Origin: Allodiplogaster sudhausi | Taxonomy: Eukaryota > Nematoda > Chromadorea > Rhabditida > Diplogasteridae | DNA: 64,000 nt | Direction: 5' to 3' | Assembly (NCBI GenBank): GCA_945643635.1 | Contig: CALZFC010000042.1 | Location: 2,352,501-2,416,500, forward strand | In this document: positions 14,501 through 24,659 of the stretch, piece after piece | Layout of the letters: every line of letters begins with the position of its first letter | How positions within the stretch are numbered: the first letter of the stretch is position 1 | Made by a program: the position numbers and the translations under genes | The notes under the pieces: model-generated | Databases searched by the model: none | What the model was told of the DNA's origin: nothing | Seen by the model: only the letters and a program-made list of their open reading frames with translations

Positions 14501-15482
14501 TGTGTGTTTGTGCACTTCGTATTTATTATTGGAAGCTGTGCTTGTTTCTCTTTTTTTCGTAGATCATGTTTTAGTAGTAACGAGTTTCTGTAATTTTAGG
14601 GCCATTTTGACGATGCTGAAGAGAAGGAAATGGTGGGCGAGCTGAAGGGGAGAATCTTCATCATGAAAGCGGTCGGCAGGGATGACAGTCAGTACAGGGA
14701 TTTATTTATGTTATTGCCGAAGAAGCCACATGGTCGATCTTGAGCTCTCTTATTAGGAAGTATAATTTTGAGGTTATTGTTGCGCTCGGTTTGTCATTTG
14801 ACTTGTTGAGAGCGTGAATGGCAAGTGCCTGGCGTGGAGTTCGATAACAAGCCAGTGCACTGCGTGGTGCGAGTGTACGTGGTTGATGCCTTGAATCTGA
14901 TCGCCCCCTCTCGTTCGGGCATCTGCGACCCTTACGTCGTCGTTCGCATCGGCAAGCAAAGGGTTCCTCTCTCTTAATTTAATATTTTTTTCATCAAGGC
15001 TCGAGAATTCCCTGCAAATTTCGTTAAATGTGCTATGTGTAAATTTGTTTCTGCTTGAGGTGAAGCTGAAGAAGGGCTACCGCGCGGACACGACCGACCC
15101 CGAGTTTGGAGAGATGATCGAGCTGAAGGTAACCATTCCTATCGAGAAGGATCTCACCGTCACCATCATGGATAAGCGACGCATTCTCTCAGGTTATATA
15201 TCATTATTTTATTGTATTAATATTATACAGTAATATTGATTTTGAATTAAAATGAATGGAGTAAAAAGGGAAGCACAATTTTAGACGAAGAGATTGGCTC
15301 AACGACGATCGACCTGGAAAATCGACTGATGACTAAGCACCGCGCGACGGTTGGCCTTGCTGCAGATTACTGTACCAAGGGAATCCTGCCGTGGCGGGAC
15401 TCCATCGACCCGTTAACCATCTTTCGAAGGTTCTTTTCTCTTCCTCTCTGACCTCTTCTCTCTCTCTCTCTGTCTCTCTCTG

Positions 15483-15532
<50 letters not shown>

Positions 15533-18073
15533 AGATACTGCCGGAAGATGAACATTGCACCGCCAAAGGTGGTCTACGACAAGGTGGTCGACGACGACGA
15601 CGACTCTGACAAGGAACCCCGCGGTCTCTCCATTCTCGGTCTCCGCTTTCTTTTCAAGGTGAGTGTTCATCCTTTTCAGTTTGTTTTTGTTTTAATATAG
15701 TGTCTTTTTTTTTAATAATGAACTTCCAGGACATTCCTAAGCCACGTCGCGCGGACATCGTTGGCCGGCCGATTCAGCGCGTGGCTCTCTACATTCTTCG
15801 CATGGTTGGAACGGCGACACAATGATGTCCGTATAAGATGGATCTTCTACAGGCCGGCCTGGTGCCCGAACACGTGGAGACGCGCACTCTTCGCAACCGC
15901 CACCACGGAAGCAGCGACTGCGGCCAGCTGCGGCTTTGGGTCGACGTCTTTCCGGTGCGGAAGGCTCATTCTTGGCGTGTTCTTAGCTTGGGTAGGAGGA
16001 CTCATTCTAGCATTCGACCGTTGACGGGTAGATGGAATGGAAAGAGTATTACTCAGGTTACACTGGGTGCGATCCCGCCTGCCGTGAACATCGCCCGTCG
16101 CCAGCCTGAGCCCTACCAACTTCGCATCGCCCTCTTCAATGTCGTCAATGCTATCATGGTCAAGCGCAGCTTTGGCAAGCCGGTCCGTCTGGAATTGTTG
16201 ATTTTATTCTAAATTCCCTAGATTAATTGTTAATAGTTAGGAATATAGGAGCTTTTTAAGGTCGCTGACATCTACTTCAAGGTCCACCTCAACGGCATGC
16301 ACAAGCCGCAGAAGACAGACATCCACTACAGGTGACGAGGCAATTATGAAGTCTCGGCATACTAGTGCACCAAAAATAGTTGCCATTTCAGAGTCATGGA
16401 TGGGATCGGCTCCTTCAACTGGCGCTTTGTCATCAATTTTGACTACAATCCATGGGAGCATAAGATCTGCCAATACGAGAAGAAGCGTCTGTTTAGGTAT
16501 CTTCAACAAATTTATCTTTTTATCTAACCAAGGTATCGACTGATTATCATTAATTTTGATTAAAAATATCATTAATTTTGATTTTTGCATATATGTGAGT
16601 CATTCATTTCAATTAGTATATTAATTTTGAATGGGTTAGGAGATATCATGAGCCTATTTGCAGAAAAGGTCGCGAAACACTGGTGGATCCTTGCGTGGTC
16701 GTGCAGATGTATGACAACAACAAGTTCAAGAAAGACAGCTTCCTCGGAATGTACATCATCAACCTGCTCGACGTTGACGGTTACAAGCAATTGTTTTGCC
16801 ATGTTGAAAGCTTGGAGAGCGTTTTCTTACTTTCTTTCTCTCTCTCTCCTCACTTGAGAACGTGATAAATTTCTGAAAAGACTTGTAAGTAGTAATTAGA
16901 TGAAATAAGCAACTATTCTTTTGCAAACATGATTTAGGTATAAAGAAAGTGGTAATTTAAGAAGGGAAAGTATATGAGGACGAGATCCGGATGATGGAGT
17001 ACGCTCGGGAGCGACGCCAGTACTGCTGCTGCGTGAGACTCGCCTGCTCAGTCTGCATCGGAGCCTGCTGCCTGTGCTGTGGCTGCAAGAGGAAGAGCAA
17101 GAAGCCTCAACCCATTCCCATGCCGAGGGCACCGGTTTGTCATTCCATTCCATTCTTCATTGGCTGGATCCTTCCATTCCAGTGCTACAAGCCGAGCGAG
17201 CGACCGCCGAATGAGCCGCGCTCTTCTCTCTTTGAGGTCTACGCCACGCGCGCCTACTGGCCAATGCTCACGAAGAAGCTCAGTGATGAACAGGTTAGGG
17301 AACGACAGAGAGAGAGAGAGAGAGAGAGAGAAAGGGAAGAAAAAGAGAGAGACAGACACAGGATATGATGCTGCAGTGTACAAACAAAGTGTTATTTCGA
17401 CCTATCGTTGCTGCTATGTTTTTGCCATGAAAAAGTATAAGTAGTCGAATTAGCAGAAGGCCGAGATGGAGGCGGCCTGCAAGAAGAACGACGACCTTGA
17501 CCCGAATGCCGAGTACGTGATGGGCTACGTGCAGATGGAGCTGCAGCTGCTGCCCCAGTCAGAAGCCAAGAAAGAGCCCGTCGGAGCAAAGAGATCGGAG
17601 CCAAACCACGTCAGCTACTTGCATTAATTCGTATTTACAATTTGTTGCCTTGAAGTCTTTTCTTATTTCTACTTCTTGCGAATTTCTCTTAAGGAGTAAG
17701 ACGAAGATATTTATTTGTTCACGCCTTTATTCTTTATTAGATGATTCAGTTTTAAACGATCGTTTGTAAGCTAGGGTGAAATATGTACATTCTTCCAGAA
17801 TCCGCACCTGGAGGCGCCGGACCGATCCAAATGGGACTCGTTGTGGTTCACGTCGCGCCTCAAGCCTTGCATCTCCTTCTGGTGGAACAAGTTCGGCAAG
17901 CAATGTACGCCTCAACACTTTTCCTTCTGCTCATTTGGAGCTGAGTGTGCCGTGTTGCAGGCCTGATGATCACAGTCTGCGTGGTCCTCTGCATCCTCTT
18001 CGTCGTTGTCTTGGTCTATCGGCTCTACAACTTGCCAGTGGACCTGGCTGAGAAGGCCGTCCTGCAGGGCTAG
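5521..18073 (+). CDS. fer-1-like: Ferlin family protein (FER-1/dysferlin/otoferlin type), complete
   Basis: Ferlins are tail-anchored, multi-C2-domain proteins that promote calcium-dependent membrane fusion; worm FER-1 acts in sperm. The start is ATG at 5521 and the stop is TAG at 18071-18073. About 57 phase-consistent exons (first 5521-5610) encode roughly 2,040 residues. In order: a charged Lys/Glu N-terminus (exons 1-5); a first C2 ([13 protein letters not shown], 6789 on); FerI (7244-7608); a second C2 ending in [14 protein letters not shown] (8497-8651); FerA/FerB (8880-10534, including PDVFIKMY and FVRVPAHK); DysF repeats (11197-12062, Trp-rich, RRRR); C2 domains from 12211, 13223, 14818 ([20 protein letters not shown]) and 15841-16795 ([23 protein letters not shown]); a Cys-rich stretch (CCLCCGC, about 17080); and one C-terminal membrane helix (17962-18030, [19 protein letters not shown]) with a short tail. 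The exon at 8357-8422 is the least certain. An AATAAA lies at 18127-18132. Confidence 0.96.
15455..15535. repeat. (CT)n microsatellite in a ferlin intron
   Basis: CT/CTGT dinucleotide run forming the polypyrimidine stretch directly before the splice acceptor of the exon that begins near 15536. Confidence 0.9.
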
Positions 18074-18851
18074 CAGCCAGGACTTGGTCATCCTTCTTCA
18101 ATCATACATATCTTGTTGCATTTGTTAATAAATTTGTTTGTTGTTTCGCTGTGATCGTAATTGAGACTGTTCCACTTAAGGAGAGTAAACCAGAATGAGG
18201 TAGAGATGAACGGAAGAAACAGGTAACCGATCCTTCAAGACATCATCATCATCTAGAGATCATCCCCTTCAAAATATCCATTGAATCATTCATGTCAATT
18301 GACTCTAGAATCCCTTGGGCAACCATGCACATCCTCTCGAACTAATACGAGGTCTTGTTTGATGTAAACCTCAGGTTATTGATCAATTCTTCTCGCTCGA
18401 TGTGAAAAAAGTATGTTTCTGCTTAAGATTAGAACAAAAGCAGAGAGAAGACACGACAGCGCACTACTTTCTTCGTAACAAAACATACGAATTGTATCTT
18501 GGAACTAAAGAATACTTCTCGGTGACTACCACCGTTTGTATGTTTCAGAAGATGATCGCGCTCTGTCTGTTTTCCTTTATTATAAATAATGAGATCTTGC
18601 GAATTGGGTAGTATGTGCTGTAAGCAACTGGATGTAAACACTATCCAGCCAATCAGATCATCGGTTAACCTTGTCATTAAAACAAAGCATAAAACAATAA
18701 CATGGCTGGCCTGAACACATGAAAAACAAGTGAATAATTATGCGAAAAAGAACTTCACTTCACCACCTCGAAAGATAAATTAAATGAATCTTAGGAGACT
18801 TAAAATGTCTTGCATTTGATATTCTTGAGAACCAGTCGATTCATGAGCCAT
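18074..18851. other. Convergent intergenic spacer
   Basis: Separates the ferlin 3' end from the 3' end of the minus-strand gene at 18852. AATAAA at 18127-18132 fits a poly(A) signal for ferlin. No gene or repeat was recognised in the rest. Confidence 0.6.
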
Positions 18852-20331
18852 TCAATCACTGTGGTCCACGTCGAACAGCTCCATATTCTCTACTTCAATA
18901 TTGGTAGACAACGGTGAAATAGAACCTAAAAACCGAAAATTATATCTAAAATTTCAAATTATTAAGGTAAAAGAGAGACAAAGTGGCTACATTTTGGTGA
19001 GTTCCCGTTGGGTCCCCTTCTCTTTTTTTGTGTCCAAGAAGTTGAGAAATTTGAAAGACTGAAGAAACAGGGCAAAGAAACCAGTATGGGGAGAATCCAC
19101 CAGATCCATGTCCTCTTCATCAATATTTCCCAACGACGAAAATGAATCTAAAACCGAAAATTATATCTAAAAAGGAGACCTTAACAATGTTTGCAAATTG
19201 CTGCGGGAAAAGAGAGGAGGCCGCCGGGGCGAGTCCCCTCAAAAATCTTGAGTCCCGTCAAAATTTAGAATCTTTGGGCCCGGCAATCCCAAGCGGGCTG
19301 AAGATGCTACATTTTGATGGGTGCCCGAAAGAACCCTTTGAGGGTTTCCATCTCCTTTCTTATGTATAAGAAATTGAAGAGAGAAATTTGTAAGAACAAA
19401 GAAAAAGAAACCAGGCCGGGGAGAATTGCTATAAGCATGAGCTCCATTCGGTTCCTTCATAAGTTTGGCGATGTGGCCCTTCAGGTCGTCGGCCTGCAGT
19501 TGAATTCTTTCCTCATTGCAACTTGCTTGAGGAAGCAGACAATATCAACAAGACAAAAATGGAATCTTTCTCGATTATTGGAGAAGAGAAGCCGAAGGGA
19601 ATCCGAACCATCTGCTTGATCTGCCCCCTCAGTCCATTCTCATCCAGATGGCCATCGCTCTCTCCTTTCGCTTCTTCTGCCGCCAGCCTCGTGACAATCT
19701 CCACCAGCGCCAGGCCTTCACCGATCACTTTGTGCATCAATTCTGAACTGAAATAAGAACCAAAATCGTAACCAGGTGTCCCAATATCGATGTCATTCGG
19801 AAGTCTTTGCATTAAAGGGTAATACATATCCAGTTCAAAAATTATATCTGCAGCACACTCATGCAAATAATTAAACTTCTGGGACAAAACTTTGGCTATT
19901 TGCCTACCCTTCAAAGGCATTGAATGTGCGAGCAGCAATGTTGTCCTGTTTCTCAGCATAATGTGGTAGGGCCTGAAAGGAAAGACCCTGCCGAAATGAA
20001 CGAGCATGCCTTTAAAACTCAGAATATAACCGATCCTTCAAGACATGAGATGAGAGGCAGTCTCTCAGAATTACAACCATACCTCATTCTCTCCAGCAGC
20101 ACCCTCGGAGGCCTTTCCATCCCGACCATTCATGCTCTTGAACATCTGGCAAATAAAGAATCAATTCACGAGAAGCTTTAACCAGGCTATAAATTCGGGG
20201 AAAGAGGAGAAAAGCACACATGATTGCAGAATATTTGCCATGGTGAAAACTCAACAAACCTTCAGGCATGTCTTAATATTTTCATCCAACTCTTGTTCCA
20301 TATTCCTGGAAAGTGAGAAGGTATTGCACAT
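18852..20331 (-). CDS. Small predicted protein with acidic C-terminus; possible Mediator-type helical subunit
   Basis: Seven exons join in phase: 20331-20260, 20145-20083, 19972-19908, 19747-19609, 19493-19412, 19147-19082 and 18925-18852 (stop TGA). The start may be ATG 20331 or 20301 (MEQELDENIKTCLK). The predicted protein (~180 aa) is mainly helical (ALPHYAEKQDNIAARTF, SELMHKVIGEGLALVEIV, GLRGQIKQMADDLKGHI) and ends in two similar acidic stretches (NIDEEDMDLVDS, NIEVENMELFDVDHSD). The spacing of a central D-N..R..N..E.LM motif loosely recalls Mediator subunit 22 (Surf5), but this is weak and the function is unassigned. It lies downstream of, and slightly overlaps, the PC-esterase gene on the same strand, so the two may be co-transcribed. 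Confidence 0.7.
18895..19427. repeat. Tandem duplication containing two coding exons
   Basis: Segments 18895-19096 and 19118-19427 share the same order of blocks: tcaatatt...cgaa, aaccgaaaattatatctaaaa, gctacattttg.tg, a purine-rich block, and aaagaaacca...ggggagaat. Each copy carries part of an acidic exon plus its intron. The second copy has an extra ~100-base GC-richer insert (about 19200-19300). Confidence 0.8.
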
Positions 20332-22904
20332 CTTTTCAGCGGTTTTAACGATATTCGAATTGAAGACTGAAGAGCCAACCGAGTGAGCTTTTCTTCGTTT
20401 ATCGGAATGTCCCAAGAACGGCAGAGGAAGATGAGAAGAAGCTGAGACATCAAACGAGTGCCCGCGGCATTCCAATGAATGCCATCCTTTCTGGAAGAAA
20501 CACAGAGAGGCCAGACTGGACATGCATTACTTACGTGCGGTACGGGAAGAGCGCGTGGTTGCGAAAGTAGAAGGACAAGTCGAGGACGTCATAGCCATAC
20601 TAAAACAACGCTTTTTTTATATTTAGACTCAGGTTTAAAAAGGACATGTATATTTTATATACCCACCTAGATTGTGGGCTTTCCCGGGGAAATACCCCAC
20701 CCTGATTTTGATGTAAAAAATTTTTTTTGCTCTTCACATCTTGCTATCCGATCCCAAGCCTCCTTCCCTTTAAAGCTTTCCTTAGCAATTGACAGTGGAA
20801 TTTATTCCCAGCTTAGAATTGAAGTATTTCGTCAGTACTGAGTTTATATTGAGTTGATATTGCTCCTGAAAATATTGCTTAAAATTACATTTAGAAAATA
20901 CGAGTAAATAAAACCAACTCTTCGAACTATCTGCGATGCGCGATAGTTAGCCTCGAGGATAATTCCTCTGAAAGTAGGCTGGTCTCTTCCAAAATGAACA
21001 CACTTTCATAAAGTTAACTGAGCTGTGCAATAAGTGACAACAAGCTGCGATGTCCTATGGCGCAGAGAAGTAATATAAGATATAAAGATGGCCCAAGCAG
21101 TAAGAAGAAGGAATTGAAGAAGAACCTGATGGCGTGATTCTTGTCGACGGCGCCCGTGCGAGCGAGGAATCCACGGTCCGATGGAATTGGATGAGGAAAG
21201 CAGACCCAGATGAACATTGTATGGGGAGGGAGCACGAAGTGGAGGCGGTGAAGCAGCTGGGCAAGTCTGCAAGCATGGTCAACAAGTCTTAGTCTTCTAC
21301 TTATTATGCCGTATCATTCCGTATCCCGGTTTTATTTGTTCTAATATTTTAACACTGTATCTTTTTACTCAAAATATCAGATGTTTACATGTTGAAAATG
21401 AAAAAGAAGAGAAGGAGCAAGAGTGCACTGACCGACTCTCGTACTCTTCGATATCCGCCTGCTCCCGCTCTCTTCGATACAGCATTGCATTGTCATCCCG
21501 ATTGCGACGTCTGCCCGGGCAGAACACTTCGCTATTCTGCAAGAGGGTAGACTCACTCTTCTTTTGCTCATGCTCAACAGAGGAAACAATGAATGTTCCT
21601 TGAAATAAGAACGGATACTTCTTCTAGAACTTCCGAGTAACGAGTCATGTCCCACACGGCAGAGTTCATCAGAATTACTGAACAAGTAATAATTCGTTTT
21701 ACAGAGGAGGAAAATCAGGCAATTTATTCCAGTAAATATAATTTTAATTGCGGCAAATAAAGGATATGAGCAACACTCATGGGAATGGTTTCGGTAAGTT
21801 TCTTATTGGAGTTATTATTTAGCACGGGGCTAACCATCCGGATATCCATCCGTTGCCATCTGCAGGAGAAGTCTTTCGATCTGCTCATTCATTGCCCTAA
21901 ACAACAACAAAATAAAGGTTGTAAACCAAATGACGATAGGTTGCAAAATTCGCAGAGAAGTATTTGTTCAAAACCGAAATTGGATGAAAATGTCGTTGAT
22001 CTTGAAAGACTTTCTCTCAGACGGAAAGATACCTTGTTGTGAAGACGAACTGAAGTAGCATGTCATGAGTCTGGTATTCACGGGCTTGCCGGAAGATTCG
22101 ATCCTTCTCGAGGGGAACTATGTCAATCTCAACAGGAATGATCATTCATTTTAGAGTGGAGGAAGGAAGGAAACAGTGAATGTTAGTCTGACCTGTCGGT
22201 CGCCCTGATGGCTGGGCTCGGCGCGTTCCCTCAGCTGAGTTTCAGTGAGAAGATCATTGGTCTGCGACCAAGTTACTAGATCCTTGTACAGCGCGCGCAT
22301 CACTTAAGAAGTTCCATCCATTTTTTTTATCGTACCAATAAAACTTGAACGATTAGCAAAAGGAACCGTACAAGAGTCTCCGATGAAGAGAGTCTTGAGT
22401 CCACTGAACATCGCGCGAACTTGTTCGGTATTGAACAGGAAGGCATCATATCCGGAGACTAAAAATTTAAATTAGAGATATTTTTAGGCTCAAAAAAAAT
22501 ATATCGACGGAAAATTAACGATAATCCTACATTCTTAATTGGACTCACAATTCGAATTCTTGATGAATGGTCCGATGTTTCGGTTAAACGCAGGCGGGGG
22601 TTCGGCCCGCTGAAAATAAACGAGTAGTTCCTTTCAGATTCATTTTTGTGCACGCCATTCCGAATTCCCGCAAGGAGTTACAATGAAAAGCGACAAGTGA
22701 GTTATAGCACTGTATTCATTCGCTATTCTCAAATAATGCTATGTTCAGAAGAAACCAAAGATTCGTTGAACCTTGCGATCTTGTTCGGAGTCTCTGGGTC
22801 TGCTGTCGTATCTGGAAGGTCAAAATGGGAACTAAGGTAATGAACCTTGTGATATTTAGTTCAAAAGCTAACCCATCATCGTCACTGTAGCCTGGAAACG
22901 GCAT
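20262..22904 (-). CDS. PC-esterase domain protein, PCED1/FAM113-like
   Basis: The predicted protein belongs to the SGNH/GDSL-like PC-esterase superfamily (PCED1A/B, Pmr5, Cas1p), presumed acyl-esterases acting on glycans or lipids. Exons joined by phase start at ATG 22904 (MPFPGYSDDDG). They run through 22440-22375 (nucleophile motif LFIGDS), 22300-22195 (LMRALYKDLVTWSQ), 22133-22035 (block after the nucleophile), a short exon with DGYPD, VILMNSAVWDMTRY (about 21690-21625), an Arg/Asp-rich linker, HTMFIWVCFPHPIP (about 21270-21127), GIILEANYRASQIVRR, YGYDVLDLSFYFRNH (about 20600-20537) and the catalytic DGIHWN (about 20488). The reading ends at TGA 20262-20264. GDS and DGIHW, hallmarks of the family, are both intact. 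The C-terminal ~40 residues are uncertain because the next gene begins in another frame of the same DNA. Confidence 0.9.
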
Positions 22905-23001
22905 ATCTAGCAGGGCACCGAAGAATGGAACGACGTAAAACTAATGGCCTCTTTAAGCAATCGAAATGTAAGATGACCGGAGGAAAAAGAAACCACAAGT
23001 G
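22905..23001. promoter_or_regulatory. Likely upstream region of the PC-esterase gene
   Basis: Only ~100 bases separate the PC-esterase start codon from the LINE-associated minisatellite, so the gene's promoter is short or extends into repeat DNA. No specific element was recognised. Confidence 0.3.
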
Positions 23002-23203
23002 ACTCCCCTGCTCTCGCCTCACTCCCCTGCTCTCGCCTCACTCCCCTGCTCTCGCCTCACTCCCCTGCTCTCGCCTCACACTCTCCCCTGCTCTCGCCTC
23101 ACTCCCCTGCTCTCGCCTCACACTCCCCTGCTCTCGCCTCACACTCCCCTGCTCTCGCCTCACACTCCCCTGCTCTCGCCTCACTCCCCTGCTCTCGCCT
23201 CAC
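23002..23203 (+). repeat. 19-bp minisatellite at the 5' end of the LINE
   Basis: Ten tandem copies of ACTCCCCTGCTCTCGCCTC, some separated by an extra CA or CACT. It abuts the GC-rich 5' leader of the LINE, so it may be part of the element (a monomer-type 5' UTR) rather than host DNA. Confidence 0.9.
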
Positions 23204-23409
23204 TCAGAGCGGTCGGTCCGCGCTTCGCTCCTCTCAAGAGCCGGCCCGACTTCCTTTCGCGACGCCCCTCGTGCCTGGCGGGCCTAACCCACTTCAACAG
23301 GCACATAAACAGGTTCACCTCCATCTTCCGCAGACATCTTTTTCCTGCCCGGCCATAGCTCTTCCCCTTTGGCCAAGGGCAATACCGAATTTGATCTACT
23401 GGCCCCTTC

Positions 23410-24657
23410 TTGGTTAAGTCATCATTCATGACTGAACCCCTTGATCTCTCTGCTGTCTCCTCCTTTCTCCAGAGCAGAAGGCAGAGAAGGAAGCGCGCCG
23501 CAGCGGATGACGGCGGCACCCCCTCCGCCACCTTGGAAGTGGACGACGTCCTCGACTTCCTCGTAGAAGAACTGTCCGCGCTCAAGTCCACCATCGCCTC
23601 TCTCTCCTCCTCCGTCTCCACTCTCGAGTCCAACGCAGCCATCAAGGATCTGACAATTAGCGATCTTTCTGCTTCCATTCTTGTCCTCACGTACAAAGTC
23701 GATTCATATAACTCACCACTTACTGTCGTGCCCCCAAAGCCTATTCCTGCTGCCACTAATGCCTCCTCTAATGTTGCTCTTGCCCATCTTGCCCCTCCTT
23801 CTGATGAAATCCCCCCCTCCACCTCTTCGTCCTCCCCCCCTCCCTGGGACTATTCCCGGGAGACGGACGATGAGGTTAGAGACAGACACGAGCGTCGCCG
23901 GGCTCTTGTTGTCTATGGCCTCCCAGTCCAACACGGAAACACCTCCACTCACACTGCTTACTCATACTTTAACTCTGTCGTTGGTCTCCTGGACACCCTT
24001 GGTGTCCCATGTCTCCCCATTGCTGTCTACCCGCTGGTAGATCACCCCCGCCCAATGCTTCTAACCCTTTGAAAGTGATCCTCCCCACATCCAAGTTCCA
24101 GGCGCTCGCAATCGCCAGATCCCACAACCTCCGCCACTCCTCTTCCTATTCCAACTGTTATATCCTCCCCTCGCGCACGTTCGCAGAGCGTGGCATCATC
24201 CCCACCCCCCCCCCCCCCCCCGATGCTCCCCGACTACTCGCGTTTCTTCGCCAAACCCCCCGGCCATCGCACGGCCCCCACCTCTCGCCCCCCTCGCCCC
24301 CCTCAATCTCGCGTGGCCACCCGCCGGCCTTCCCACACTAACACCAACCCCACTCCCCTCTTCTCTAACCCCTCTTATGCCGCCGCTGTGGGCCGCATTC
24401 CCACTCCCCCTCCATCCCAGCCACCTCATCGCGCGTCTTATCTCCCCTCTCTCCCACCTCCTACTCTCTCTCCCAATCACTTCCAGCCGCCGCAACCGCT
24501 CTCTCACTTTGTCTCCTCTCCTCCCATCTACACCAATCCGCCGCCTAACTACCACCCCCCTAACCCCGACTTCACCACTAACAACCGCTTCGCCCCTCTC
24601 GCCTCTCTCAATCCCACTCCCCCTTTCCACTACTACCATCCTCTCCCCCATTTTTAA
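23410..24657 (+). pseudogene. LINE ORF1, frameshifted
   Basis: The first frame (23410-24072) encodes a basic start, a Leu/Ser heptad-like segment (LSALKSTIASLSSSVSTLES) and an RNA-binding-like strand (RALVVYGLP). The coding signal then moves to a second frame (about 24009-24225: LKVILPTSKFQALAIARSHN, SNCYILPSRTFAERGI). After a 16-17-base poly-C run (about 24203-24221) it returns to the first frame, which is Pro-rich (20-25% Pro) to 24657. At least two frame changes make it non-functional as written. ORF1 proteins bind the element's RNA. Confidence 0.75.
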
Positions 24658-24659
24658 CT

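Noticed and set aside
18852..20331. Firm assignment as Mediator subunit MED22
   Set aside because: Only a loose motif-spacing resemblance; MED30 was also considered. No decisive signature, so left as hypothetical.
23002..23203. CRISPR-like tandem array
   Set aside because: Repeats are directly abutting 19-mers with at most 4-base gaps and no unique spacers; the genome is eukaryotic. It is a minisatellite.
23181..23822. 213-residue minus-strand frame
   Set aside because: Shadow of LINE ORF1 on the opposite strand; the plus frame carries the recognisable features.
24196..24651. Antisense Arg/Gly-rich frame over LINE ORF1
   Set aside because: Complement of the Pro-rich ORF1 region; composition follows from the GC-rich sense strand.
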